Shown here: piece by piece, positions 18,020 to 25,329 of the stretch
How the letters are laid out: each line of letters begins with the position of its first letter
Position numbering within the stretch: position 1 is the stretch's first letter
Source: Pilimelia terevasa
GTDB taxonomy: Bacteria > Actinomycetota > Actinomycetes > Mycobacteriales > Micromonosporaceae
Direction: 5' to 3'
DNA: 64,000 nt
Assembly (NCBI RefSeq): GCF_014647915.1
Contig: NZ_BMQC01000001.1
Coordinates: 434,001 to 498,000, forward strand
Translations under genes and position numbers: made by a program
Notes under the pieces: model-generated
What the model was told of the DNA's origin: nothing
Seen by the model: only the letters and a program-made list of their open reading frames with translations
Database searches by the model: none

Positions 18020-20464
18020 TCACTGCGCCGCGATGGCGGCCAGCACCTCCGTGCGGGCGGCGCGGCGGGCCGGCCACCAGGCGGCCAGCACCCCGGCGAG
18101 CACCAGCCCGCCCAGCGCGGCGGCGACGGTACCGACCGGAACCACCGCGTCGGTGACCGGCACCTCCAGGATCAGGTGCTGGATCACCGCGCCCACGCCC
18201 AGCCCCACGGCGACGCCCAGCACCGCGCCGTAGCCGGCGATGACGGTGCTCTCGCCGCGGACCGTCCTTCGCACGAGCCGCCGGCTGGCCCCGACCGCCC
18301 GGGCCACGCCGATTTCCCGGGTCCGCTCCAGCACTGACAGCGCCAGCGTGTTGACCACCCCGAAGACGGCGATGATCACGCCCATGCCGAGCAGGACGAC
18401 GAGGATCTGGAGGGTCAGGGCGAACGCCTGGCGCAGGATCTTCATGTTCACCTCGCGGTCCTCGACGAGGACGTCGGGCCGGGCCGCGAAGGCGGTCCGC
18501 AGGCCCGCCCGGGCGGCTCCGGGGTCGTCGCCGGTGGCCAGGATGAGGTTCGGCGCCAGCGCGGCGGCGCCGGGGACCAGCGTGGCGTCCAGCAGGATGC
18601 CGGACACGGCCTGGTTGGCGCGGTACCGGCCGACCACCGGCACGGACAGGCGCGTGCCGTCCGCCAGGGTGACCGGCAGGGTGTCGCCGACGCGGTGCCG
18701 GTCGGCGGCCAGCGGGTCGTACGTCGTCAGGGCGCCGCCGCGGGGGTCGGCCGCACCGGCCGCGACGTCCAGGTGCACCAGCCCGCCCAGGGTCCCGGGG
18801 TCGACGGCGCGCAGGTGCGCGGGCGCGCCGTCGAGGGTGCCGGGCACGGGGCGCAGGACGGCCGTCCGGGTGACCCCGGCGGTCGCGCGGGCGGCCGCCG
18901 TGACGCCCGGGTCCAGGCTGCCGGCGAAGCCGGGCGCCCGCAGGATGGTCGTCCCGGCCGGCACGGTCCGGGCGATGTCGCCGACGAGCCGCTGCTCGGC
19001 GCTGGCGCCGATGGTGGCGTACGCGCAGACCAGCGCGACGCCGATCATCAGCGCCGAGGCCGTGGCGGCGGTCCGGCGCGGGTCGCGGGCCGCGTTGCGG
19101 ACCGCCAGCCGCAGCCCGGTGCCGCCGACGTGCCGGGTCAGCGCCGCGAGCGGGCGCAGGACCAGCCCGACCAGCAGCGGGGCGGCGAGCATGACCCCCA
19201 GCCAGACGGCGAGGACCCCGCCGATGCCGAGCACGCGGTCGGTGTTCGTGGGGTGGTCGCCGACCGTGGCCAGGACCGCCCCGGCGCCGGCCGCGGCGGC
19301 CAGCGCCCCGGCGGTACCGCGCAGGACGAGCGAGCGGCGGCGCACGGCGGCGTCGGTGCGCAGCGCCGCGACGGGCGCGACGGTGGCCGCGCGGCGGGCC
19401 GAGCCGTAGGCGGCGAGGACGGTGACGAGCACCCCGATGGCGTACCCCGCGGCGACGGCCTCCGGCGTCAGCTCGAAGGTCATCGCCTCGCCCGCGTGGC
19501 GCAGCAGGACCAGGCCGCCGTGGGCGAGGCCGATGCCGCCGGCCGTCCCGAGCGTGGCGCCGAGCAGGCCCACGACGCCGGCCTCGGCGAGGATCGCGCG
19601 GCGGATCTGGCGGCGGCCGGCGCCGACGGCCCGCAGCAGCGCGAACTGCCGGGTGCGCTGCGCGACGAGGATGGTGAACGTGTTGGCGATGACGAGGGTT
19701 CCGACCAGGACCGCCACGGCGGCGAAGGCCAGCAGCAGCAGCCGGATGTCCTCGGCGCCCTCCCGGGCGGAGGCCCGCTGCGCGGCGGCGAGGTCGGCGC
19801 CCCGGGCGACCGCGGCGGCGGGCAGGCCGGGCACCGCCGCGCGGACCGCGGCGGCGATCGCGGCCGCGTCCGGCCCGTCCAGCTCGACCTCGGCGAAGCC
19901 GCCGCCGAGCAGCGTCAGCGCGGCCGGCTCCGGCAGGGCGAGCGCGGGGACGCCGCCGGTCAACATGCGGTAGGTGAACAGCCCGGTGACGGTCAGGTCC
20001 CGGGTCCGGCCGCCGGCCAGGTGGACCCGCACCCGGTCGCCGACGCGCTTGCCGCCGAGCCTGGCGGCCTCCTCCTCCAGCGCGACCTGGCCGTCGCCGG
20101 CCGGCGCCCGCCCGGCGACGAGGCTGAACCGGCGGGTGTCGTCCCAGTCGGTGCCGCCGCGGTGCATGTCGTAGATCTCGCCGATCTTGCCGTTGTCCTG
20201 GACGAACCCGGCCCGGCCCGTGACGACGCCGCGGGCGGCGGTGACCCCGGGCAGCGCGGCGAGCCGGTCGCGCTGGGCGGGGGTGAACGGCCGGTCCGGC
20301 GCGGACACGAGCACGGCGACGTCGTCGCGGGCGCGGCCCTCGGCGGCGGTCCGGCCCAGGGAGTCGGCGAAGACCCAGCTCGCCACCACGAACGCCACCG
20401 ACAGGACGACCGCCAGCAGGGTCATGGCCAGGCGCCCGGGGTGCGCGCGCAGGTCGCGCAGCAT
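18020..20464 (-). CDS. ABC transporter permease, FtsX/MacB type
   Basis: An 814-residue inner-membrane permease with two FtsX-like halves. The N-terminal helix (LAMTLLAVVLSVAFVVASWVF) is followed by a large extracellular domain (residues 45-250), four helices, a second helix plus extracellular domain, and a final set of helices. Such proteins pair with a MacB/LolD-type ATPase to export or extract peptides, lipids or antibiotics. ATG 20464 is used; a GTG at 20476 overlaps the ATPase stop and is an alternative. The operon is divergent from a two-component system, a common layout for peptide-antibiotic response. The substrate is unknown. Confidence 0.85.
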   Translation of the reverse strand: MLRDLRAHPGRLAMTLLAVVLSVAFVVASWVFADSLGRTAAEGRARDDVAVLVSAPDRPFTPAQRDRLAALPGVTAARGVVTGRAGFVQDNGKIGEIYDMHRGGTDWDDTRRFSLVAGRAPAGDGQVALEEEAARLGGKRVGDRVRVHLAGGRTRDLTVTGLFTYRMLTGGVPALALPEPAALTLLGGGFAEVELDGPDAAAIAAAVRAAVPGLPAAAVARGADLAAAQRASAREGAEDIRLLLLAFAAVAVLVGTLVIANTFTILVAQRTRQFALLRAVGAGRRQIRRAILAEAGVVGLLGATLGTAGGIGLAHGGLVLLRHAGEAMTFELTPEAVAAGYAIGVLVTVLAAYGSARRAATVAPVAALRTDAAVRRRSLVLRGTAGALAAAAGAGAVLATVGDHPTNTDRVLGIGGVLAVWLGVMLAAPLLVGLVLRPLAALTRHVGGTGLRLAVRNAARDPRRTAATASALMIGVALVCAYATIGASAEQRLVGDIARTVPAGTTILRAPGFAGSLDPGVTAAARATAGVTRTAVLRPVPGTLDGAPAHLRAVDPGTLGGLVHLDVAAGAADPRGGALTTYDPLAADRHRVGDTLPVTLADGTRLSVPVVGRYRANQAVSGILLDATLVPGAAALAPNLILATGDDPGAARAGLRTAFAARPDVLVEDREVNMKILRQAFALTLQILVVLLGMGVIIAVFGVVNTLALSVLERTREIGVARAVGASRRLVRRTVRGESTVIAGYGAVLGVAVGLGVGAVIQHLILEVPVTDAVVPVGTVAAALGGLVLAGVLAAWWPARRAARTEVLAAIAAQ

Positions 20465-20469
20465 CGACC

Positions 20470-21204
20470 TCAGCACGGGACGCCGTCCAGCGACTTGAGC
20501 GCGTCGAGGATGTCCTCGGCGCTCGCCCCGGTGCGCGCGGCGACCAGCCGGCCGTCGGCCAGGAACAGCACCCGGTCGGCGTACGCGGCGGCGGACGGCT
20601 CGTGGGTGACCATGACCACCGTCTGCCCCAGCTCGTCCACGCTGCGCCGCAGCAGGTCCAGGACCTCGCCGGAGGCGCGCGAGTCCAGCGCGCCGGTCGG
20701 CTCGTCGGCGAACACGACCGCGGGCCGGGTGATCAGCGCCCGCGCGCAGGCGACGCGCTGCTGCTGCCCCCCGGAGAGCTGGGAGGGCCGGTGGCCGAGC
20801 CGGTCGCGCAGCCCGACGGCGTCGACGATCGTGTCGAAGTGGCGCGGGTCGGGGCGGCGGCCCGCCAGGTCCAGCGGGAGGGTGATGTTCTCGGCGGCCG
20901 TCAGGGTGGGCAGCAGGTTGAACGCCTGGAACACGAAGCCGACGCGGTCCCGGCGCAGCGCGGTCAGCGCGTCGTCGCGCAGGCCCGCCAGGCTGGTGCC
21001 GCCGATGTGCACCTCGCCGCCGGACGGGGTGTCCAGGCCGGCCAGGCAGTGCATCAGGGTCGACTTGCCGGAGCCCGACGGCCCCATGACGGCGCAGAAC
21101 TCGCCGCGGCTGATCGCCACGTCCACGCCGGCCAGCGCGGTGACCGTCGCGTCCCCGCTGCCGTAGGTCTTGGTGAGGCCGGTGCCTCGTACGGTGATCT
21201 CCAT
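20470..21204 (-). CDS. ABC transporter ATP-binding protein (MacB/LolD type)
   Basis: A 244-residue ATPase that powers the FtsX-type permease encoded just downstream. It shows Walker A (GPSGSGKST), Q-loop region (FVFQAFNLLPTLTA), signature LSGGQQQRVACARAL, Walker B (VVFADEPTGALD) and the switch histidine (VMVTHEP). I use ATG 21204, which opens MEITVRGTGLTKTYGSGD; the longer frame upstream is low-complexity and would run through the divergent promoter region. Confidence 0.92.
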   Translation of the reverse strand: MEITVRGTGLTKTYGSGDATVTALAGVDVAISRGEFCAVMGPSGSGKSTLMHCLAGLDTPSGGEVHIGGTSLAGLRDDALTALRRDRVGFVFQAFNLLPTLTAAENITLPLDLAGRRPDPRHFDTIVDAVGLRDRLGHRPSQLSGGQQQRVACARALITRPAVVFADEPTGALDSRASGEVLDLLRRSVDELGQTVVMVTHEPSAAAYADRVLFLADGRLVAARTGASAEDILDALKSLDGVPC

Positions 21205-21322
21205 GCCGACGATGCTGGGGGCCGCGGCGCCGGCCGGGATCCGGCCGGAGTCGATCGCCACCCCCGACTTTCGTCGGTGGTCCGGCCGCCGAACGTCGCA
21301 CCGGCACCGGGAGCCCGCGCCG

Positions 21323-21328
21323 TACGCT
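21323..21328 (+). promoter_or_regulatory. -10 box TACGCT of the leaderless histidine kinase promoter
   Basis: TACGCT lies exactly six bases before ATG 21335, the same spacing as other leaderless genes here. The region 21205-21334 also serves the divergent ABC operon. Confidence 0.55.
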
Positions 21329-21334
21329 CGGGCC

Positions 21335-22582
21335 ATGACGGGGACGCGCGCCGGGAGCGAGGTGATCTACCCGCCGATCTACCCGGCCGTCGCCCGCTGG
21401 TCGCGGCGCCTGGCGATGTGGGTAACCCTGCCGGCGGTGTTCTTCTCGACCTTCCTGACCGTGGCGGTGTCGCCGCTGCGCTGGTTCCAGGACACGCCGT
21501 GGGGGGAGGACCGCAACGCCGCCGCCGGCTGGCTGGTCGCCGGGGTGATGATCGCCGCCGCCTGCTGGGTGACGTGGTCCACCCACCGCGCCCGGCGCCG
21601 GCTCGGGCAGCTCTACCTGTGCGCGGCCGTGCTCTGGTGGGCGCTGAGCGTCTGGGTGCCGCTACCCGTCGCGGCGTACTACGCGGCGACCCGGCTGGGC
21701 CGGCGGACCGCGGTCGGGTTCCTCGTGCTCGCCGAGGGCGTCGTCGTGCTGCCGGTCATGGTCGCGGGGGCGTGGTCCGGCAACGCGACCGGCGCCGTGC
21801 TGTACGCGCTGCTGACGGCCGGCTTCGGGCTGGCGCTGCCGTTCGTGTTCGGCATGTGGGTGCAGGCGCGCCGGCAGGTGCTCGCCGGGCTGCACGAGCG
21901 GGCGCGGGCGCGGGAGCGCCAGGAGGCCGCGGCGGTGCGGGCGGCCCGCGCGCAGGAGCGGGCGCGGATCGCCCGGGAGATGCACGACGTCGTCGCGCAC
22001 CGGGTGTCGCTGATCGTGCTCCAGGCCGGCGCGCTGGAGGTGAGCGCGCCGGACGCGCGGACCGCGGCGACCGCCGACCTGATCCGCACCACGGGCCGCG
22101 CCGCGCTGACCGAACTGCGCGCGGCGCTGGGCGTCCTGCGCGAGCCCGACGACGACGCGCCGCTGGCGCCGCAGCCGACGGTGGCGGAGGTGCCGCAGCT
22201 CGTGGCGCAGTCGCTGGCCGCCGGGGTGGCCGCCGACCTGCGCGTCGTCGGCCAGGCGCGGCCGCTGGCGCCGGTGGTCGGGCGGGCGGCGTACCGGGTG
22301 GTGCGGGAGGCGCTGACCAACGTGCACCGGCACGCGCCCGGGGCGCGGGTGGCGGTGACGCTGCGGTACGGGGCGGCGCTGCTGGAGGTCGCGGTGCGCA
22401 ACACCCCGCCGCCGGTACCGCCGCCGGCCGCCCCGGACGCCGTGGGCGGGTACGGGCTGACCGGCCTCGCCGAGCGGGTGGACCTCGTGGCGGGGCGGCT
22501 GGAGTACGGGCCGGACCTGGCCGGCGGCTTCGCCGTCGTGGCCCGGCTGCCCGTCGGCGTGGGAGAGGCGGAGGCGGCGTGA
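21335..22582 (+). CDS. Sensor histidine kinase, NarL/DesK-type (HisKA_3)
   Basis: A 415-residue membrane kinase. About four to six hydrophobic helices occupy residues 20-170. A coiled region rich in Arg/Ala follows, then the dimerisation box with the phospho-acceptor His (RIAREMHDVVAHRVSLI), the N-box (EALTNVHRHAPG) and the G-box (GGYGLTGLAERV). It should phosphorylate the response regulator encoded next. The gene is divergent from an ABC exporter operon that is its likely target. The signal is unknown, and the sensing part is mainly membrane-embedded. Its stop overlaps the start of the regulator (GTGA). Confidence 0.92.
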   Translation: MTGTRAGSEVIYPPIYPAVARWSRRLAMWVTLPAVFFSTFLTVAVSPLRWFQDTPWGEDRNAAAGWLVAGVMIAAACWVTWSTHRARRRLGQLYLCAAVLWWALSVWVPLPVAAYYAATRLGRRTAVGFLVLAEGVVVLPVMVAGAWSGNATGAVLYALLTAGFGLALPFVFGMWVQARRQVLAGLHERARARERQEAAAVRAARAQERARIAREMHDVVAHRVSLIVLQAGALEVSAPDARTAATADLIRTTGRAALTELRAALGVLREPDDDAPLAPQPTVAEVPQLVAQSLAAGVAADLRVVGQARPLAPVVGRAAYRVVREALTNVHRHAPGARVAVTLRYGAALLEVAVRNTPPPVPPPAAPDAVGGYGLTGLAERVDLVAGRLEYGPDLAGGFAVVARLPVGVGEAEAA

Positions 22583-23223
22583 TCCGGGTGCTCGTGGTGG
22601 ACGACGAGGAGCTGGTCCGGTCCGGGCTGCGGATGATCCTGGAGGCCAGCGACGACCTCAGCGTCGTGGCGGAGGCGCGCGACGGCGCCGAGGCGGTGGC
22701 GGCGGCCGGCCGGCACCGGCCGGACGTGGTGCTGATGGACGTGCGGATGCCCGGTACCGACGGCCTCGCCGCCGCGGCGGCGATCACGGCGCTGCCGGAC
22801 GCGCCGAAGGTGGTGATGCTGACGACCTTCGACCTGGACGAGTACGTGCACGCCGCGCTGCGGGCCGGCGCGGTCGGGTTCCTGCTCAAGGACACCCCGC
22901 CGCGGGAGCTGGCCGGCGCGGTGCGCACGGTGGCGGCCGGGCACGCGATGCTCTCGCCGCAGGTGACCCGCCGGCTGATCAGCGCGTTCGCCCGCCGCGG
23001 GCCGACCCGCGCGCAGGCCGCCCGGCGGCGACTGGCGGGGTTGACCGCGCGCGAGGCGGCGGTGGTCCGCGCGGTCGGCGACGGGCTGTCCAACGCCGAG
23101 ATCGGCCGCCGGCTGGCGATGCGGGAGGCCACGGTGAAGGCCCACGTCAGCCGGGCGCTGGCGAAGCTGTCGCTGACCAACCGGGTGCAGGCCGCGATCC
23201 TCGTCCACGAGGCGCAGGAGTGA
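22579..23223 (+). CDS. Response regulator, NarL/LuxR family
   Basis: A 214-residue DNA-binding regulator. The receiver domain has the acidic pair in VLVVDDEE, the phospho-acceptor Asp in VVLMDVRMPG near residue 54, Thr in MLTTFD and Lys in LLKDTPP. The C-terminal LuxR helix-turn-helix runs from LTAREAAVV through GLSNAEIGRRLAM to VKAHVSRALAKL. The GTG start overlaps the kinase stop, so the two are coupled. It probably controls the adjacent ABC operon. Confidence 0.93.
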   Translation: MIRVLVVDDEELVRSGLRMILEASDDLSVVAEARDGAEAVAAAGRHRPDVVLMDVRMPGTDGLAAAAAITALPDAPKVVMLTTFDLDEYVHAALRAGAVGFLLKDTPPRELAGAVRTVAAGHAMLSPQVTRRLISAFARRGPTRAQAARRRLAGLTAREAAVVRAVGDGLSNAEIGRRLAMREATVKAHVSRALAKLSLTNRVQAAILVHEAQE

Positions 23224-23328
23224 GCGGTGCGGCGGTGTCGAGCACGCCTGTCGCGGGTAGGGGAGGCGGAGCGGCCGGCGGGGCCGTGTGCGGGCGCGGA
23301 CGCCCGCGGAGAGTGCGGGAGGTCGACG

Positions 23329-23694
23329 GTGGAGGTCAGGGAGTTCGGCGCTGAGGCCGTGGCGAACGACGCGTTCCGGCGGGTGCTGGTGACCACCGAC
23401 CACGTGCAGGTCGTGGTCATGGCACTGCGTCCGGGCGAGGAGATCGGATCGGAGGTGCACCCGGACAACGACCAGCTCCTGACGTTCGTCGAGGGCGTGG
23501 TCCGCGCCGAGGTCGGCGGCGAGACGGCGACGGTCACGGCCGGGCAGACGGTCGTCGTGCCGGCGGGCACGCGGCACAACTTCACCAACGTCGGGGACAC
23601 CCCGGCGCGGCTGTACACCCTGTACGGGCCGCCGGACCACGACCCGGAGACGGTGCACGAGACCAGGGCGGACGCCGAGGCCGCGCACGCCTGA
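23329..23694 (+). CDS. Small cupin-domain protein
   Basis: A 121-residue single-domain cupin. The first cupin motif is seen in GSEVHPDNDQLLTFVEG and the second in VVVPAGTRHNFTNVG; the histidines in these would bind a metal. Proteins of this size with a C-terminal YTLYGPPDH block are usually annotated as cupins of unknown reaction. GTG 23329 is chosen for its GGGAGG site six bases upstream; the longer frame from 23227 adds low-complexity residues. Cotranscription with the response regulator is possible. Confidence 0.82.
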   Translation: MEVREFGAEAVANDAFRRVLVTTDHVQVVVMALRPGEEIGSEVHPDNDQLLTFVEGVVRAEVGGETATVTAGQTVVVPAGTRHNFTNVGDTPARLYTLYGPPDHDPETVHETRADAEAAHA

Positions 23695-23738
23695 CCGGCG
23701 CGTCCCGGGCGGCCCGCCGCGGCCGCGGCCCCGGCGCA

Positions 23739-23840
23739 CCTACCCGGGTCGCCGGTCCGGCGGCCCTACCCGGGGCACCGGAACGGCGGGCCTAGCCGGG
23801 GTCGCCCGGGGCGGGCCTAGCCGGGGTCGCCTGGGGCGGG
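23739..23840. repeat. Four 25-26 bp tandem repeats at the 3' end of the COQ4-like gene
   Basis: Units start at 23739, 23765, 23791 and 23816, each beginning CCTA followed by CCCGGG or GCCGGGG. The last two differ by a single base, so the duplication is recent. The stop codon of the COQ4-like gene lies in the unit at 23816, and the other three lie beyond its end. Confidence 0.7.
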
Positions 23841-24872
23841 CCGCGCCACGGCGGCGAAGTGCCCGCGCGGCAGGACCGCGAAGTCCGCGCGCACCTTCTC
23901 CAGCGGCCGCGGCGCCTGCTCCAGGTGGTCGACGCCCAGGTACAGGTCGGTGCCGGTGGACCGTCCGCGCAGGTACGCGTCGGCGACCATCCGCCCGCCC
24001 TCGGGGTCGCCGGTGATTCCCCGGGCGCCCTCGCGGGCCAGCCCGCGGGCCGCGCGGGCGCCCTCCGGTGCCAGGCCGGGCCCGCCGGACATGGCGGTGA
24101 CCATGCCGTACTCGAACATCAGCAGCACGATCAGCAGGTTGTGGAAGCCGTACCGGTGCCGGGTGGTGCCGCAGGCGAACGCGCCCACCTCGACCTCGCC
24201 GAGCGGCTCGGTGGTCGCGCCGATGTACACGTGCAGCCAGTCGTGCAGGGTCAGCGGCAGCGCCACCCCGCCGGGGGTGCCGGGCATCCGCCACCGGTGC
24301 GCGGCGTAGAAGTCGGCGAAGTGCCGCCCGGCCGAGCCGGGCGGCAGCGCGGCCAGCGCCGCGAAGGGGGCCGCCAGCCGCGGGTCCGGGGCGGTGCCGT
24401 GGATCGCCGCCGGGGGCAGGGCCAGGAACCGGGAGTACGCCGGCAGCAGGGCGAAGTCGCGCGGCAGTGGCGTGCGGTACGCGTCGAACTCCACTGTCCG
24501 CACCAGCGTCAGGGGCACCGCGTCGGCGGCGATCGCCGCGACGACGTCGACCGCCGGCTCGACGACCTCCAGGGCCGCGGCGGCCGCGGCCAGCCGTGCG
24601 TGGTCGGCGCCGGCCGGCTGTTCGCTGAGGACGACGAGGACGACCGCGGTGCGGACGACGTCGCGCCGGACCGCCGCCGGCAGCGCCCGCCCGGCGCCCG
24701 GGTCGGGAGTGCGGTCGGCGTAGTCGGCGACCCGCGGCGCGTCCGGCTGCGCCGCGAGGACGACGGCCAGGAAGTCGCGCGCGGCGGGGCCGAGCCGGTC
24801 GTGGCCGCCGGCCGCGGCGAGGGCGAGCGGTACGGCGACATCCCGGTCGGTACCGGCCAGCGAGAAGAACAT
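23817..24872 (-). CDS. COQ4-like metalloprotein divergent from the RiPP precursor
   Basis: A 351-residue protein with no signal peptide. Residues 210-226 read HDWLHVYIGATTEPLGE, exactly the HDxxH-x11-E pattern that binds a metal in COQ4, the ubiquinone-pathway protein implicated in C1 decarboxylation and hydroxylation. Downstream is a hydrophobic helical stretch (NLLIVLLMFEYGMVTAMSGG). The N-terminal 180 residues are Ala-rich and helical and match nothing I recognise, so it is longer than ordinary COQ4 proteins (about 220-270). Actinomycetes make menaquinone, so a role in ubiquinone synthesis is unlikely; a tailoring role in the adjacent RiPP pathway is an inference. ATG 24872 has AGGAG upstream. 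Confidence 0.55.
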   Translation of the reverse strand: MFFSLAGTDRDVAVPLALAAAGGHDRLGPAARDFLAVVLAAQPDAPRVADYADRTPDPGAGRALPAAVRRDVVRTAVVLVVLSEQPAGADHARLAAAAAALEVVEPAVDVVAAIAADAVPLTLVRTVEFDAYRTPLPRDFALLPAYSRFLALPPAAIHGTAPDPRLAAPFAALAALPPGSAGRHFADFYAAHRWRMPGTPGGVALPLTLHDWLHVYIGATTEPLGEVEVGAFACGTTRHRYGFHNLLIVLLMFEYGMVTAMSGGPGLAPEGARAARGLAREGARGITGDPEGGRMVADAYLRGRSTGTDLYLGVDHLEQAPRPLEKVRADFAVLPRGHFAAVARPAPGDPG

Positions 24873-24917
24873 CCGCGACTCCTGAACTTCGCCTAACACG
24901 CGTCATTCGTAGCTTAG

Positions 24918-24932
24918 GGTAACGACGTCACC
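24918..24932. promoter_or_regulatory. Palindrome in the RiPP divergent promoter region
   Basis: GGTAACG-A-CGTCACC is an inverted repeat of 7-bp arms with one mismatch. It lies midway between the COQ4-like start and the precursor start, where an operator for both genes would be expected. I could not assign convincing -35/-10 boxes in this 110-base gap. Confidence 0.35.
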
Positions 24933-24982
24933 TCAAACAGTGATTGCGCCACCACCACTGACACCGATCACGAGGGAGAACC

Positions 24983-25261
24983 ATGCCGAACAGCGCGCTG
25001 ACCGAGCGGGTCATCGAGAAGGCCCAGACCGACCCGTCGTTCCGCTCCAAGCTGATGTCCAACCCCAAGGCCGCCGTCGAGGGCGAGCTGGGAATCAGCA
25101 TCCCGTCCGACCTCAACGTCAAGGTCGTCGAGGAGAAGTCGGACGAGTTCTACATCGTCCTGCCCCCCCAGGGCCAGAGCGGTCAGCTCAGCGACGAGCA
25201 GCTCGCCGGGGTGGCCGGCGGCGACTCCTCGACGTGGGGACCCAACTGCGCGACCTGCTGA
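24983..25261 (+). CDS. NHLP-leader RiPP precursor peptide
   Basis: A 92-residue precursor. Residues 1-62 resemble nitrile hydratase alpha subunit, as in the NHLP leader family: TDPSFRSKLMSNPKAAVE, GISIPSDLNVKVVEE and FYIVLPP. The segment LSDEQLAGVAGG ends in Gly79-Gly80, the classic double-glycine cleavage site. The core is then residues 81-92, DSSTWGPNCATC, with two Cys, two Ser and two Thr. LanM would dehydrate Ser/Thr and join them to Cys; the C39 peptidase of the exporter would remove the leader. GAGGGAG lies just upstream of ATG 24983. It is first in the RiPP operon and is followed by a hairpin. Confidence 0.9.
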   Translation: MPNSALTERVIEKAQTDPSFRSKLMSNPKAAVEGELGISIPSDLNVKVVEEKSDEFYIVLPPQGQSGQLSDEQLAGVAGGDSSTWGPNCATC

Positions 25262-25278
25262 CGTACCGATCCAGGAGT

Positions 25279-25302
25279 CCGTCGGCCGTCCGCGGCCGAC
25301 GG
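25279..25302 (+). terminator. Hairpin between the precursor gene and the modification genes
   Basis: CCGTCGGCCG at 25279-25288 pairs perfectly with CGGCCGACGG at 25293-25302 around a four-base loop, followed by ATTTCC. It lies 18 bases after the precursor stop. Such stems often act as partial terminators or 3' stabilisers so that precursor mRNA outnumbers enzyme mRNA. Confidence 0.6.
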
Positions 25303-25329
25303 ATTTCCACATGTCGCTGGAGTGGCCCG

